A stretch of DNA of 64,000 nucleotides from Ignavibacteria bacterium (GTDB lineage Bacteria; Bacteroidota; Ignavibacteria; Ignavibacteriales; SURF-24). Numbering within the stretch: the first letter of the stretch is position 1; each line of letters begins with the position of its first letter. Positions 16,787 to 25,710 of this stretch are shown here, one piece after another. The position numbers and the translations under genes were made by a program. Location: the NCBI GenBank assembly GCA_025612375.1, contig JAAXKN010000014.1, positions 1 to 64,000 of the forward strand, written 5' to 3'. The notes beneath the pieces were generated by a model. The model had not been told where the DNA came from and ran no database searches. It was given only the letters and a program-made list of their open reading frames with translations.

Positions 16787-17263
16787 ATGAAAGGCAACGA
16801 AAAGATTCTCACAGTGCTTAACGAGCGCCTGGCTGATGAACTTACAGCCATTAATCAGTATATGGTACATGCAGAGATGTGCAGCAATCTGGGTTATGAA
16901 AAGCTCCACAAGGCGATCGAAAAGCAGGCAATGGATGAAATGCACCACGCCGAATGGCTCATTCAGCGCATCATTTTCCTTGATGGCACACCCGCCGTCT
17001 CAACGCTTAATCCAATGAAGATCGGTAAAACGGTTCCTGAGATGGTAACTAACGATCAAGCCGCGGAACTTACAGGATTAAAGGCATACAATGCTGCTGT
17101 TAAAACCGCCCATGAGGTGGCTGACGAAGGCAGTGTCGACCTGCTTACAAAGATACTGAAAATGGAAGAGGGACATGTCGATTGGGCTGAAGCACAGCGC
17201 TCTCAGATCGAACAAATGGGCATCGAGAACTATCTGTCTAAGCAGACTGAAGGCGCCATTTAA
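16787..17263 (+). CDS. bfr: Bacterioferritin
   Basis: 158 residues, the usual length. The ferroxidase ligands are all at the positions found in E. coli Bfr: E18, E51, H54, E94, E127 and H130. Met52, the haem ligand at the dimer interface, is also kept (MDEMHHAEW). The protein should form a 24-subunit shell that oxidises ferrous iron and stores the mineral. It stands alone, with a non-coding tail of about 300 bases. Ferredoxin (bfd) genes are not nearby. Confidence 0.95.
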   Translation: MKGNEKILTVLNERLADELTAINQYMVHAEMCSNLGYEKLHKAIEKQAMDEMHHAEWLIQRIIFLDGTPAVSTLNPMKIGKTVPEMVTNDQAAELTGLKAYNAAVKTAHEVADEGSVDLLTKILKMEEGHVDWAEAQRSQIEQMGIENYLSKQTEGAI

Positions 17264-17566
17264 TTTGATGCACCATTATGGGACAAACAAATGAAAAGAA
17301 ATGTGTTTTTCAGGAAGTTATGTCATTCAGTGATTGAAACGCTGTATATTTGATGTGTTATTTGGCTTCTGGAGACATATCTGTGAAAAGCACACAACTC
17401 CTTCCTGCGGCGGCGCCACGGGCTGCCGCGCAATGTTCCCATTCCGAAATGATGAATTGTATTAAATTAAACCATCGATTGACATACAAAAACAAATTCA
17501 TTAAGTTGAACCCAATTCTATTTTAGTGGCTATCCGTTCATGTGATCTTTCCCCGGGGCATGTATT
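17264..17566. other. Intergenic region with a DUF2892 tail remnant
   Basis: No intact gene. At 17408-17470 the sequence can be read as SCGGATGCRAMFPFRNDELY and a stop, whose first nine residues repeat the tail of the DUF2892 protein at 5.65 kb; at DNA level about 25 bases match with one difference. Upstream in the same frame nothing resembles the membrane helices of that family, so only a fragment is left. Confidence 0.5.
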
Positions 17567-18706
17567 ATGAAAAATATTTTCAGAAAGGGATTAAAGGCTA
17601 TGCTAATAATCTTTGCCGGCATTCTTTCGGTTATCCTGGTCTTACTGGCCCTCGTGCTGATCTATAGTCCCGGAAAACCTGACCAGTACCTGGATCAAAG
17701 CGGAAGGCCGGTCCCTAAAAGCCTCTCTGAGAAAACATTTGTTGAAATCGGAGGCTTAAGGCAGGGGATGTTCATAAAGAGTAAGAACATAAGTAATCCC
17801 GTGCTTCTTTTTCTGCATGGTGGCCCTGCATTCCCGAATTATTTCCTTATAGATAAGTTCAGGCCGGGGCTTGAGGACTGTTTTACAGTCTGCTATTGGG
17901 AGCAACGCGGTGGGGGACTTTCATACAGTTCAGATATTCCGCTAAAGAGCATGACTCTGGAGCAGCTGACTTCCGATGCAATTGAAGTTACAAATTACCT
18001 CCGCAGGCGCTTTAAGAAGGATAAAATATTCATTATGGCCCATTCGGGCGGCACCCCTATTGCCTTGATGGCCGCGGTAAAAGCTCCGGAACTCTATTCT
18101 GCCTATATCGCAATGGCGCAGATTACCCGCCAGAAAGAATCTGAAAAACTGGCATATAAATTCATGGTGGAACAATATTCACGCTCCGGGAATAAGAAAA
18201 CTCTTGAAGAGCTGAAAAAATATCCCGTTCTGGAATCGGATAATTATATCGCACCGTTTTATAAATCCTTGCTTCGTGACGAGACTATGCATGAACTTGG
18301 AATTGGAACCATGCATAACATGAAATCCGTGTTCTTTGACATATTTATTCCTGTATGGACGTGCAGGGCATATACTTTAAGAGAGAAATTCAATATCTGG
18401 ATCTCAAAATTTTCATTCCTGAAAAAGACCGGGTTAATTGATCAGATCCTGGCAACTGATTTTGCGGCAAAAATTCCTAAGCTTGAAATCCCGGTTTACT
18501 TTTTCAGCGGCAGATACGATTTAACAGTAAACATAGATTTAGCCAAAGCATATTTTAAGAAGCTTGAAGCCCCGGCAAAAGCCTTTTACACATTTGAAAG
18601 GTCCGCCCACAGTCCCTTATACGAAGAGCCCGAAAGAGTAAAGGAAATATTGATGAAAGATGTATTGAATCTGAGGACAAATCTTTCAGATAACAGTAAA
18701 TTATGA
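17567..18706 (+). CDS. Alpha/beta hydrolase, membrane anchored
   Basis: 379 residues. An N-terminal hydrophobic helix (about 10-33) anchors or exports the protein. The fold shows the oxyanion motif LFLHGGPAFP, CYWEQRGGGLSY, a nucleophile elbow MAHSGGTP (Ser near residue 160, first Gly of GxSxG replaced by Ala), acid SGRYDLTV and His in ERSAHSPLYEEP. HGGP and WEQRGGG point to the proline iminopeptidase (S33) branch of the family. The substrate is not known. The lid region (about 190-300) is long and helical. It is a single gene, with no operon partners. Confidence 0.82.
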   Translation: MKNIFRKGLKAMLIIFAGILSVILVLLALVLIYSPGKPDQYLDQSGRPVPKSLSEKTFVEIGGLRQGMFIKSKNISNPVLLFLHGGPAFPNYFLIDKFRPGLEDCFTVCYWEQRGGGLSYSSDIPLKSMTLEQLTSDAIEVTNYLRRRFKKDKIFIMAHSGGTPIALMAAVKAPELYSAYIAMAQITRQKESEKLAYKFMVEQYSRSGNKKTLEELKKYPVLESDNYIAPFYKSLLRDETMHELGIGTMHNMKSVFFDIFIPVWTCRAYTLREKFNIWISKFSFLKKTGLIDQILATDFAAKIPKLEIPVYFFSGRYDLTVNIDLAKAYFKKLEAPAKAFYTFERSAHSPLYEEPERVKEILMKDVLNLRTNLSDNSKL

Positions 18707-18901
18707 TCTGACTTTATTTTGTATTCTTAAACTCCTTTTTCTATCTTTTATTCCATAATTTAATTTTCACTTTTGACCGGAACAGGGAAAATGAAATTTA
18801 TAAAAATACTTGTTGGCGGCATGCCCATCGAAGGCGGCGGCTGGGTTGCGGAAATCCCCTGCCAGTAAACACAAAGCAATTAAGCGGTATATAAGAAAAT
18901 G

Positions 18902-18955
18902 GATGCCGCGGTCAGCGGCATCATGTTGATAGCCACCGGGCGCAGCCCGGTGGGA
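18902..18955. repeat. REP-like hairpin pair (ATAGCCAC class), copy 2
   Basis: Two perfect hairpins in a row: GATGCCGC / GCGGCATC (18902-18922, 5-nt loop) and CCACCGGGC / GCCCGGTGG (18933-18953, 3-nt loop). The second is framed by ATAG before and GA after, as in the copies at 1-29 and 59901-59927, although the stem sequence differs by compensating changes. It lies between the convergent ends of the hydrolase and pyrophosphatase genes. Confidence 0.65.
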
Positions 18956-18990
18956 CGCCGGAATATCGGAAAATGGATTCATCGAAATCC

Positions 18991-21162
18991 CTAAATAAAT
19001 AACGGTGCCAATACCAGCGTAAGCGTGCTTAAAAGTTTTATCAGCACGTGCAGCGACGGGCCTGCCGTATCCTTGAACGGATCTCCAACGGTGTCGCCTA
19101 CAACCGAAGCCTTGTGAGGCTCTGTGTGCCTTCCGCCGTAAGCTCCGGTCTCAATAAACTTCTTCGCATTGTCCCACGCGCCGCCGCCATTGTTTAAGAA
19201 TAACGCAAACAAAATACCCGTAATTGTTGCCACCATCAGATATCCGCCAATTACTTCGGCTCCGCTTGCGCCATTTGGATTCGCTGCTCCGCCGCCCAGA
19301 TAATAAACATACTTGAATATAAGCCCCACTCCTACCGTCATGCCTACAACCAATAACCCCGGCACAACCATCTTCTGCAGCGCTGCCTTGGTTGCAATGT
19401 CAACGCACTGACCGTAATCCGGCTTTGAAGTCCCGAGCATAATTCCCGGATTATTCCTGAACTGGTCTCTGACATTCCGTATAATTGAATACGCGGCTTT
19501 CCCCACGGCTTTAATTGCAAGAGAAGAGAAAATGTAAACCAGCATGGCGCCAAGTATTGCTCCAACAAACACTTCAGGCTTGTTCAGATTAATTACAGGC
19601 TGGAAGCCCGGTACGTAATTTCTTACTTCATCAATATATGCTCCGAAAAGAAGGAATGCCGCCAGCGCTGCCGAACCCACTGCGTAACCCTTCGTAAGCG
19701 CTTTGGTTGTGTTGCCTACCGAATCCAGACGGTCGGTCTTCCTTCTTATAGATTCTTCCTGCTGGCTCATCTCAACAATTCCGCCGGCGTTGTCTGTAAT
19801 GGGACCGAAGGTGTCCATAGCCAGAATGTAGGCCGCCGTTCCAAGCATACCCATCGTTGCTACAGCCGTCCCGAAAAGCCCCGCGTCCTTAAGCCCCGAG
19901 TTCTGCCCCAAAAAATAAGTGCTTACAATGCCCGTTCCTATTACCAGTACAGGGAATCCCGTGGATTCCATGCCGACTGCTAGTCCCGCAATAATATTTG
20001 TTGCCGCGCCGGTTTGTGAGGCTTCTGCAATATACTTGACAGGGCGGTAGCGGTATTCAGTGTAATACTGGGTCAGGTAAACGAAAGCCAGTGAAATTAA
20101 AACGCCTATTGCGCCGCAGAAAAAGAAGTTCAGAAAGTATGTCCCTAAAAGCCACTTTGAGGCGATAAAAAATCCCACCATGGCAAGCCCCGCCGTAACA
20201 TAAAATCCGCGGTTTAAGGCCTTCATCGGGTCTTCTTCTTCATTTGTCTTTACAACAAGAACTCCTACTATTGAAGCCACAATTCCAAATGCTCTTGCAA
20301 CAAGAGGGAAGAGGAGTACTGAAAGAAGCGTCAGCCCCTGCGCTTCAAACACCCCGGCGTTTGCGCGGTAAAGCCCCGCGGCCAGTATCATTGCACCGAT
20401 GTTTTCAGCCGCAGTGGATTCAAACAGATCGGCGCCGCGCCCTGCGCAGTCGCCCACGTTGTCTCCTACAAGGTCGGCTACAACTGCCGGGTTCCTCGGA
20501 TCATCTTCCGGAATTCCTGCTTCAACCTTGCCCACCAGGTCGGCTCCCACATCGGCCGCTTTTGTATAAATGCCTCCTCCAAGCTGTGCAAAAAGCGCTA
20601 CAAAGCTTGCCCCGAATCCGTAGCCCACGATAAGAAGCGGTATCTTCGACGGGTCATCCGTAACTCCAAGAAGCCTTACAACTGAAAAGAGTCCCGCAAC
20701 ACCCAACAGGCTCATTGCAACAACAAAGAAACCTGAAACTGCGCCGCCTCTTAAGGCAATCCTGAGCGCACCGTTCATTCCCTTGATGGCTGCTGCTGCC
20801 GTCCTGATATTTGTACGGATTGCAACCCACATTCCCATGTATCCCGCTGCAACCGAGCAGGCGGCTCCCAGCACAAATGATATCGTAGTCCATAATGCAA
20901 GCTGCGAGGGACTGGCCGGATCGTGAGGGTTTTGGGTTCTGACAAAGGCGTAAATTATATATATAAAGGCTGCAAGTGCAATGGCAAGGTAAATGATCGT
21001 CCTGTTCTGCCTTCTCAGAAAAGCTTCTGCACCTACCTTGATGGCATTCGATATCTCCTGCATCCTTGCGGTTCCTGTTTCCTGCTTTAGAACGTAGCGT
21101 GTTAGATATGCGGCAAATAAAAGTCCCAGAATGCTGATTGCCAAAATCAGATTGGCTTCCAT
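18991..21162 (-). CDS. hppA: Membrane-bound proton-translocating pyrophosphatase
   Basis: 723 residues with about 16 membrane helices. Diphosphate and Mg binding motifs are present: DVGADLVGKVEAGIPEDDPR, DNVGDCAGRGADLFES, DNAGGIVEMS, and DTVGDPFKDTAGPSLH. The diagnostic site reads GNTTKALTKG: Lys487 and Thr490 take the places of Ala and Gly/Ala in potassium-dependent enzymes, so this should be the potassium-independent, proton-pumping type. It couples pyrophosphate hydrolysis to proton export, saving energy during biosynthesis or low energy supply. It is a single gene with a strong start (SD AGGAGATAAAAG) and no partners needed. Confidence 0.96.
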   Translation of the reverse strand: MEANLILAISILGLLFAAYLTRYVLKQETGTARMQEISNAIKVGAEAFLRRQNRTIIYLAIALAAFIYIIYAFVRTQNPHDPASPSQLALWTTISFVLGAACSVAAGYMGMWVAIRTNIRTAAAAIKGMNGALRIALRGGAVSGFFVVAMSLLGVAGLFSVVRLLGVTDDPSKIPLLIVGYGFGASFVALFAQLGGGIYTKAADVGADLVGKVEAGIPEDDPRNPAVVADLVGDNVGDCAGRGADLFESTAAENIGAMILAAGLYRANAGVFEAQGLTLLSVLLFPLVARAFGIVASIVGVLVVKTNEEEDPMKALNRGFYVTAGLAMVGFFIASKWLLGTYFLNFFFCGAIGVLISLAFVYLTQYYTEYRYRPVKYIAEASQTGAATNIIAGLAVGMESTGFPVLVIGTGIVSTYFLGQNSGLKDAGLFGTAVATMGMLGTAAYILAMDTFGPITDNAGGIVEMSQQEESIRRKTDRLDSVGNTTKALTKGYAVGSAALAAFLLFGAYIDEVRNYVPGFQPVINLNKPEVFVGAILGAMLVYIFSSLAIKAVGKAAYSIIRNVRDQFRNNPGIMLGTSKPDYGQCVDIATKAALQKMVVPGLLVVGMTVGVGLIFKYVYYLGGGAANPNGASGAEVIGGYLMVATITGILFALFLNNGGGAWDNAKKFIETGAYGGRHTEPHKASVVGDTVGDPFKDTAGPSLHVLIKLLSTLTLVLAPLFI

Positions 21163-21563
21163 CTTTTATCTCCTGTTTTATTATATATTAGATAATTATA
21201 CCAGGCAAAAGAACTGCTTTTCTGGATTCGGGATTAAATGGGAGGGATATGCACGTCTTAAGAAAAAAAAAGATTGCAGGAATGAATGGATTACCGCAAT
21301 CATTATTTATGCATTTCATACACCCATGCAGTCCTGTACTTCTTAATAAACAATAGTTGGACAGAACAGAAAGTTATCTCTTTCGTAGAAAATAAGATTT
21401 TTTCTCCAGAAATAACACCCTGATAACAAAATATTATAAATATTTAGCTCATTTTCCAGAGTTTAATATTTTATAACGCCGGACGTTGCAAATTAAAGCT
21501 GAATGTGCGATTTTCGTAAAATACTACAATATTTCTTTTTTTAGTAATCTAAGCAGGTGAAAA
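21163..21563. other. Intergenic region between divergent hppA and permease genes
   Basis: About 400 bases serving both promoters. Nothing beyond an AT-rich composition and a weak GATTGC / GCAATC pair (about 21272-21300) was recognised. The AGGTGAAAA before 21564 is the permease ribosome binding site. Confidence 0.4.
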
Positions 21564-23081
21564 ATGAAGCAATTATTTGCAAAAAAACCTTTGTCTCTGC
21601 TCCTCGAAGAGATGAAAGGCGAAAACCGCCTGCGCAGAATACTGGGACCCGTAGCCCTCACGTCCCTTGGCGTGGGCGCAATTATAGGGACCGGTATATT
21701 TGTGCTTACAGGCGTCGCTGCTCACGATAAGGCCGGCCCGGCAATCATCCTCTCATTTGTCATTTCAGGACTTGCATGCGTCTTCGCTGCCCTGTGCTAT
21801 GCCGAGTTTGCTTCCATGGTTCCCGTGGCAGGCTCTGCTTATACTTATGCCTATGCCACTTTGGGCGAAATGTTCGCATGGATTATAGGCTGGGACCTCA
21901 TTCTCGAATACGCCGTAGCTTCGGCTACCGTGGCTCACGGATGGAGCCATTACTTCCAGGACTTTATAGGCATATTCGGCCTCAGGATTCCATATTGGGC
22001 TACACGCGCGCCATTCGACTTTAATCCCGATACGGGCCTACTTGCCGGAACAGGCACTGCAATAGACCTTCCCGCAATTATTATTGCAGCTATCATTACT
22101 ATTATACTCGTAAAGGGAATAAGGGAAAGCGCGTCTTTTAACGCCACAATGGTAATTATAAAACTCATCATTGTGTTCTTTGTAATTATAGTCGGCGCAT
22201 TCTATATAAATACACAGAACTGGACGAACAACTTCGCCCCCTTCGGATGGTCGGGCATCAGCTTCTTCGGTAAAACCGTCTTCGGACAAACAGGCCTCGG
22301 AGGCGCCCCGGTCGGTATGATTGCAGCTGCTGCTACTATATTCTTTGCATATATCGGCTTCGACTCAATTTCAACTCATGCCGAGGAGGCCAAAAACCCG
22401 AGGCGCGACGTTCCGATCGGAATTATTGCTTCGCTCCTTCTTTGTACCGTGCTCTATATTGCTGTTTCAGCAATTATTACTGGCATGGTGCCTTACGATA
22501 AAATCGATATAGATGCCCCCGTCTCAAACGCTTTTAAGCAGGTGGGACTCCCGTGGGCACAGCTCATTATCTCATTCGGCGCCCTTGCAGGCATAACGTC
22601 AGTCCTTCTTGTTATGATGCTAAGCCAGCCCAGAATTTTCCTCGCTATGGCGCGCGACGGGCTGCTTCCTAAAGATGTGTTCGGATCTGTTCACGAAAAA
22701 TACCGCACACCATGGAAGTCAACAATCCTTACGGGAATATTTGTCGCCATACTGGCAGGACTTCTGCCCCTTAGAATCCTTGCCGAACTGGTAAATATCG
22801 GAACCCTCTTTGCCTTCGTTATCGTCTGCGCCGCTGTTCTTATTATGCGCAGAACTCACCCCGAGGCCGAAAGACCCTTTAAGGCTCCGTGGGTTCCTTT
22901 TGTTCCCGTTGCAGGCATCCTTACGTGCCTTATGCTCATGTTCTCGCTTCCTGAGGAAAACTGGCTCAGGCTTTTCGTATGGCTTGCAATAGGCTTCGTA
23001 ATCTATTTCGGCTACGGCCGCAAGCACAGCGTAATGCACGAATACATGACGTCACACGAACAGGAAAAAGTTCATAAATAA
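21564..23081 (+). CDS. APC family amino acid permease
   Basis: 505 residues and about 12 membrane helices. The helix-1 motif GVGAIIGTGIFVLTG, AGPAIILSFVISGLACVFAA, the consensus FFAYIGFDSISTHAEEAKNP and MLSQPRIFLAMARDGLLP match the cationic amino acid transporter (CAT/YfnA-like) branch of the amino acid-polyamine-cation superfamily. It imports or exchanges amino acids across the inner membrane; the exact substrate is not evident. A strong terminator follows, so the gene is transcribed alone. Confidence 0.92.
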   Translation: MKQLFAKKPLSLLLEEMKGENRLRRILGPVALTSLGVGAIIGTGIFVLTGVAAHDKAGPAIILSFVISGLACVFAALCYAEFASMVPVAGSAYTYAYATLGEMFAWIIGWDLILEYAVASATVAHGWSHYFQDFIGIFGLRIPYWATRAPFDFNPDTGLLAGTGTAIDLPAIIIAAIITIILVKGIRESASFNATMVIIKLIIVFFVIIVGAFYINTQNWTNNFAPFGWSGISFFGKTVFGQTGLGGAPVGMIAAAATIFFAYIGFDSISTHAEEAKNPRRDVPIGIIASLLLCTVLYIAVSAIITGMVPYDKIDIDAPVSNAFKQVGLPWAQLIISFGALAGITSVLLVMMLSQPRIFLAMARDGLLPKDVFGSVHEKYRTPWKSTILTGIFVAILAGLLPLRILAELVNIGTLFAFVIVCAAVLIMRRTHPEAERPFKAPWVPFVPVAGILTCLMLMFSLPEENWLRLFVWLAIGFVIYFGYGRKHSVMHEYMTSHEQEKVHK

Positions 23082-23087
23082 ACATAT

Positions 23088-23123
23088 AAAGGGCAGGCAC
23101 ATTAAACCTGCCCTTTAATTTTT
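23088..23123 (+). terminator. Rho-independent terminator of the permease gene
   Basis: A perfect 10-bp stem AAAGGGCAGG / CCTGCCCTTT (23088-23097 and 23107-23116) is followed by AATTTTTAT, seven bases after the permease stop codon. Confidence 0.85.
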
Positions 23124-23198
23124 ATATTCTCCATTCCTGCTTTGCCTTTATTAAGGCATCTTCTTAAATTACACATCATCTTTCACCGGAGGACTTTA

Positions 23199-24578
23199 AT
23201 GTTTAAGAAACTTATCATACCTGTAACTTTATTATTTTTATCCGTACAATCCATTTACGCCCAGGAGGCGGAACCTAAATCCCTTTCCGTCACGGTCTAT
23301 AACCAGAACCTAGGCGTAATTAAAGACGTAAGACCTTTACACATAAATTCAGGACGCTCTGAAATTTCTATAAGGAACGTCGCACAGCTCATCGACCCCA
23401 CCAGCGTCCATATTAAACTCCAGGGCGAAGTGCTCGAACAAAACTACCAGTACGACCTGGTTAGCATGGAAAAAATTCTGCAGAAATATCTCGACCAGAA
23501 CGTTCAGCTCCTGGGCGAAAAAGATGAGCTCCTTGAAGGCCGGCTCCTTTCGGCTCAGGGCCCGCAGATTGTCCTCCAGAAAAAAGACGGCGGACTTATC
23601 ATGCTCCCTAATACCGAAAAATACCGCATCAGCGTGGGCTCGCTTCCAGAAGGCCTTATTACAAAACCTACGCTCGTCTGGACCGTCCAGAGCCCTTCAT
23701 CAAAGGACCAGGATGTGGAAATATCCTACCAGACAGCAGGCATGAACTGGCACGCTGAGTACGTCGCGGTCCTAAACGAAAACGATACAAAGCTTTCTCT
23801 TAACTCATGGGTCAGCATCGAAAACCAGTCGGGTACAACGTATAAAAATGCCGGACTTAAACTTGTTGCAGGCAACGTAAACCTCGTCTCACAGAGGCAG
23901 CCCGCACCCATGTTCAGAAAGGACGTTAACATCCTTGCTGAATCTTCAGGGCAGCAGTTCCAGGAAAGGGAATTCTTCGAATACCATATCTATGACCTGG
24001 AACGTCCTGCAACGCTTAACAACAATGAAACAAAACAGATCTCGCTTTTCCAGGCGGATAACATAAACGTAACTAAAAAATACCTCTACAGAAGCGGATT
24101 CCCTGTCTATACTTACGGCCAGCAGAACCAGAAGCCTAAGGTTGCCGTTGCAGTGGAATTTGAAAACACACAGAAGAATAACCTCGGTCTTCCGATGCCG
24201 GCTGGCAAGGTAAGGGTTTATAAATCCGACGGCAAAACAGTTGAGTTCGTTGGCGAGGATATGACAGACCATACGCCTAAGGACGAGAAAATAAAACTTA
24301 GGATTGGCGACGCGTTCGACATAGTTGCCGAGGAAAACCAGACCGATAACGTGCGCATATCCGACAAGGTTTATGAACAGGCTTTTGAAATCAAGCTCAG
24401 AAACAGGAAAAAAGAAGATATAACGGTAGATGTGGAAAGGATGATGGGACTTAACTGGGAAATTCTTTCTTCGTCAATAAATTATGAGAAAAAAGATGCC
24501 CAGACCGTGACTTTCAAAGTCCCCGTCAAGAAGAACGAGGAAACCGTGCTGAAATTCAGGGTCAGATACGCCTATTAG
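23199..24578 (+). CDS. DUF4139 domain-containing secreted protein
   Basis: 459 residues from the ATG at 23199, with GGAGGA five bases ahead. A signal peptide (MFKKLIIPVTLLFLSVQSIYA) precedes the domain. SVTVYNQNLGVIKDVRPL at the start and SYQTAGMNWHAEYVAVL in the middle are typical of DUF4139, a beta-sandwich family of unknown function found in secreted or envelope proteins. The stretch about 70-140 could be the coiled N-terminal part (DUF4140-like). It is the first gene of a run of four same-strand genes with gaps of 30-45 bases, so it is probably co-transcribed with the three paralogues that follow. Confidence 0.85.
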   Translation: MFKKLIIPVTLLFLSVQSIYAQEAEPKSLSVTVYNQNLGVIKDVRPLHINSGRSEISIRNVAQLIDPTSVHIKLQGEVLEQNYQYDLVSMEKILQKYLDQNVQLLGEKDELLEGRLLSAQGPQIVLQKKDGGLIMLPNTEKYRISVGSLPEGLITKPTLVWTVQSPSSKDQDVEISYQTAGMNWHAEYVAVLNENDTKLSLNSWVSIENQSGTTYKNAGLKLVAGNVNLVSQRQPAPMFRKDVNILAESSGQQFQEREFFEYHIYDLERPATLNNNETKQISLFQADNINVTKKYLYRSGFPVYTYGQQNQKPKVAVAVEFENTQKNNLGLPMPAGKVRVYKSDGKTVEFVGEDMTDHTPKDEKIKLRIGDAFDIVAEENQTDNVRISDKVYEQAFEIKLRNRKKEDITVDVERMMGLNWEILSSSINYEKKDAQTVTFKVPVKKNEETVLKFRVRYAY

Positions 24579-24609
24579 TCCAAAATTTCTGTAACAATAC
24601 GGGAGCCTG

Positions 24610-25680
24610 ATGTTAAAAGTTTTATCTCTGTTCCTCCTGGTGCTCATTTTGTGTACTTACAGCCAGGCACAGACGGCAAAGATTAAAAAGATAATAGATT
24701 CCAATTTGTTTGAAACTGACGACGGAAGAGTAATTAAGCTCGCGGGCCTGGATGTTCCTAATCTTAATCATCCCGACCGCTACTTAAGAAGTGTCGCAGA
24801 TAAAGCCTATGTTTATGCCAGGTCGGTTTTCTTGAACAGGACTTTCAATATTAGTTCCCTGGCTCCACGCGACTCGGCAAGAGATTACGAGCTCGTGATA
24901 ATGCAGAAAAAATACCCCCTGGGACTTCTGGATTATAATAAGGAGTTCCTTTCGCAGGGCTTCGGCCGGTTTACCGGGAGTGTCTCAAAAGCATTTTATA
25001 ATGAATACAGGGATGCCGAACAGGAGGCCCTGGCACATGAAAGGGGGATCTGGAAGGTGGTTACGGGCGGCAGCACCGAGGTGCTCGACAGGCCTTTCAG
25101 CTCTGAGGAGATTAACCATTATACTCAGAAGGATTCCCTTATTTTTATGCGAAAGCCTGTCAGGAAATCCGGGTTATCTGCCGGAGTGATAATAAGTGAG
25201 GTGATTTTAGGCCCCGTGGCAGGCTTTGTAACTGCATTGCCCGGCGCATACCTGGTTGCCGGTCTTAGTGCACTGGATAGAAAAAACCAGGGCTGGGGTG
25301 TCCTGGGCTGGGCAGCTTTGGGAGCCGGATTCGGCTATATTACAGGAAATGCCCTCGGCGTTTATGCAGTAGCACATGGTGAAAACCCCAATGTATCCTT
25401 CCTCGGTACACTTACAGCCTCCTTTGTTGGAACTGCGGGGGGCGTCGGGCTTGCAACCCTCGTGTACAGAAAAGATTCATCTGTACCGTATGTAATTGGT
25501 TTTGCCGGACCCCTTGTCGGAGCAATGGTCTATGCTAATTTGATGTCACCGCGCTCCGAAGGGAAGGATTATTATTCCGTCTATCAGGCATTCACGCCTC
25601 CGGTACAATCATTTTCCCACAAGGACCTATATAACAGCACGGTTGTTTATAATCTTAACCTTTTCAGCATAACATTCTAA
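24610..25680 (+). CDS. Envelope protein: TNase-like domain plus glycine-rich module, paralogue 1
   Basis: 356 residues with a signal peptide (about 1-20). Residues 22-155 resemble a thermonuclease-type OB-fold (IKKIIDSNLFETDDGRVIKL, AGLDVPN, closing ALAHERGIWK). The residues that make staphylococcal nuclease active do not align: the Arg of RLxGID is Lys, and the Glu of DAPE is Asn. Residues about 190-310 are glycine-rich hydrophobic segments (GWAALGAGFGYITGNALGVY). The last residues SHKDLYNSTVVYNLNLFSITF alternate hydrophobic and polar and end in Phe, like an outer membrane beta-signal. Two close paralogues follow. The nuclease-like call is tentative and activity is doubtful. Confidence 0.6.
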   Translation: MLKVLSLFLLVLILCTYSQAQTAKIKKIIDSNLFETDDGRVIKLAGLDVPNLNHPDRYLRSVADKAYVYARSVFLNRTFNISSLAPRDSARDYELVIMQKKYPLGLLDYNKEFLSQGFGRFTGSVSKAFYNEYRDAEQEALAHERGIWKVVTGGSTEVLDRPFSSEEINHYTQKDSLIFMRKPVRKSGLSAGVIISEVILGPVAGFVTALPGAYLVAGLSALDRKNQGWGVLGWAALGAGFGYITGNALGVYAVAHGENPNVSFLGTLTASFVGTAGGVGLATLVYRKDSSVPYVIGFAGPLVGAMVYANLMSPRSEGKDYYSVYQAFTPPVQSFSHKDLYNSTVVYNLNLFSITF

Positions 25681-25710
25681 TAAAATATAACACCAACAAT
25701 CCGGAATTTT

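Noticed and set aside
18767-18982. 71-codon open frame on the minus strand
   Set aside because: Translation comes from the hairpin pair; no signal of selection as protein.
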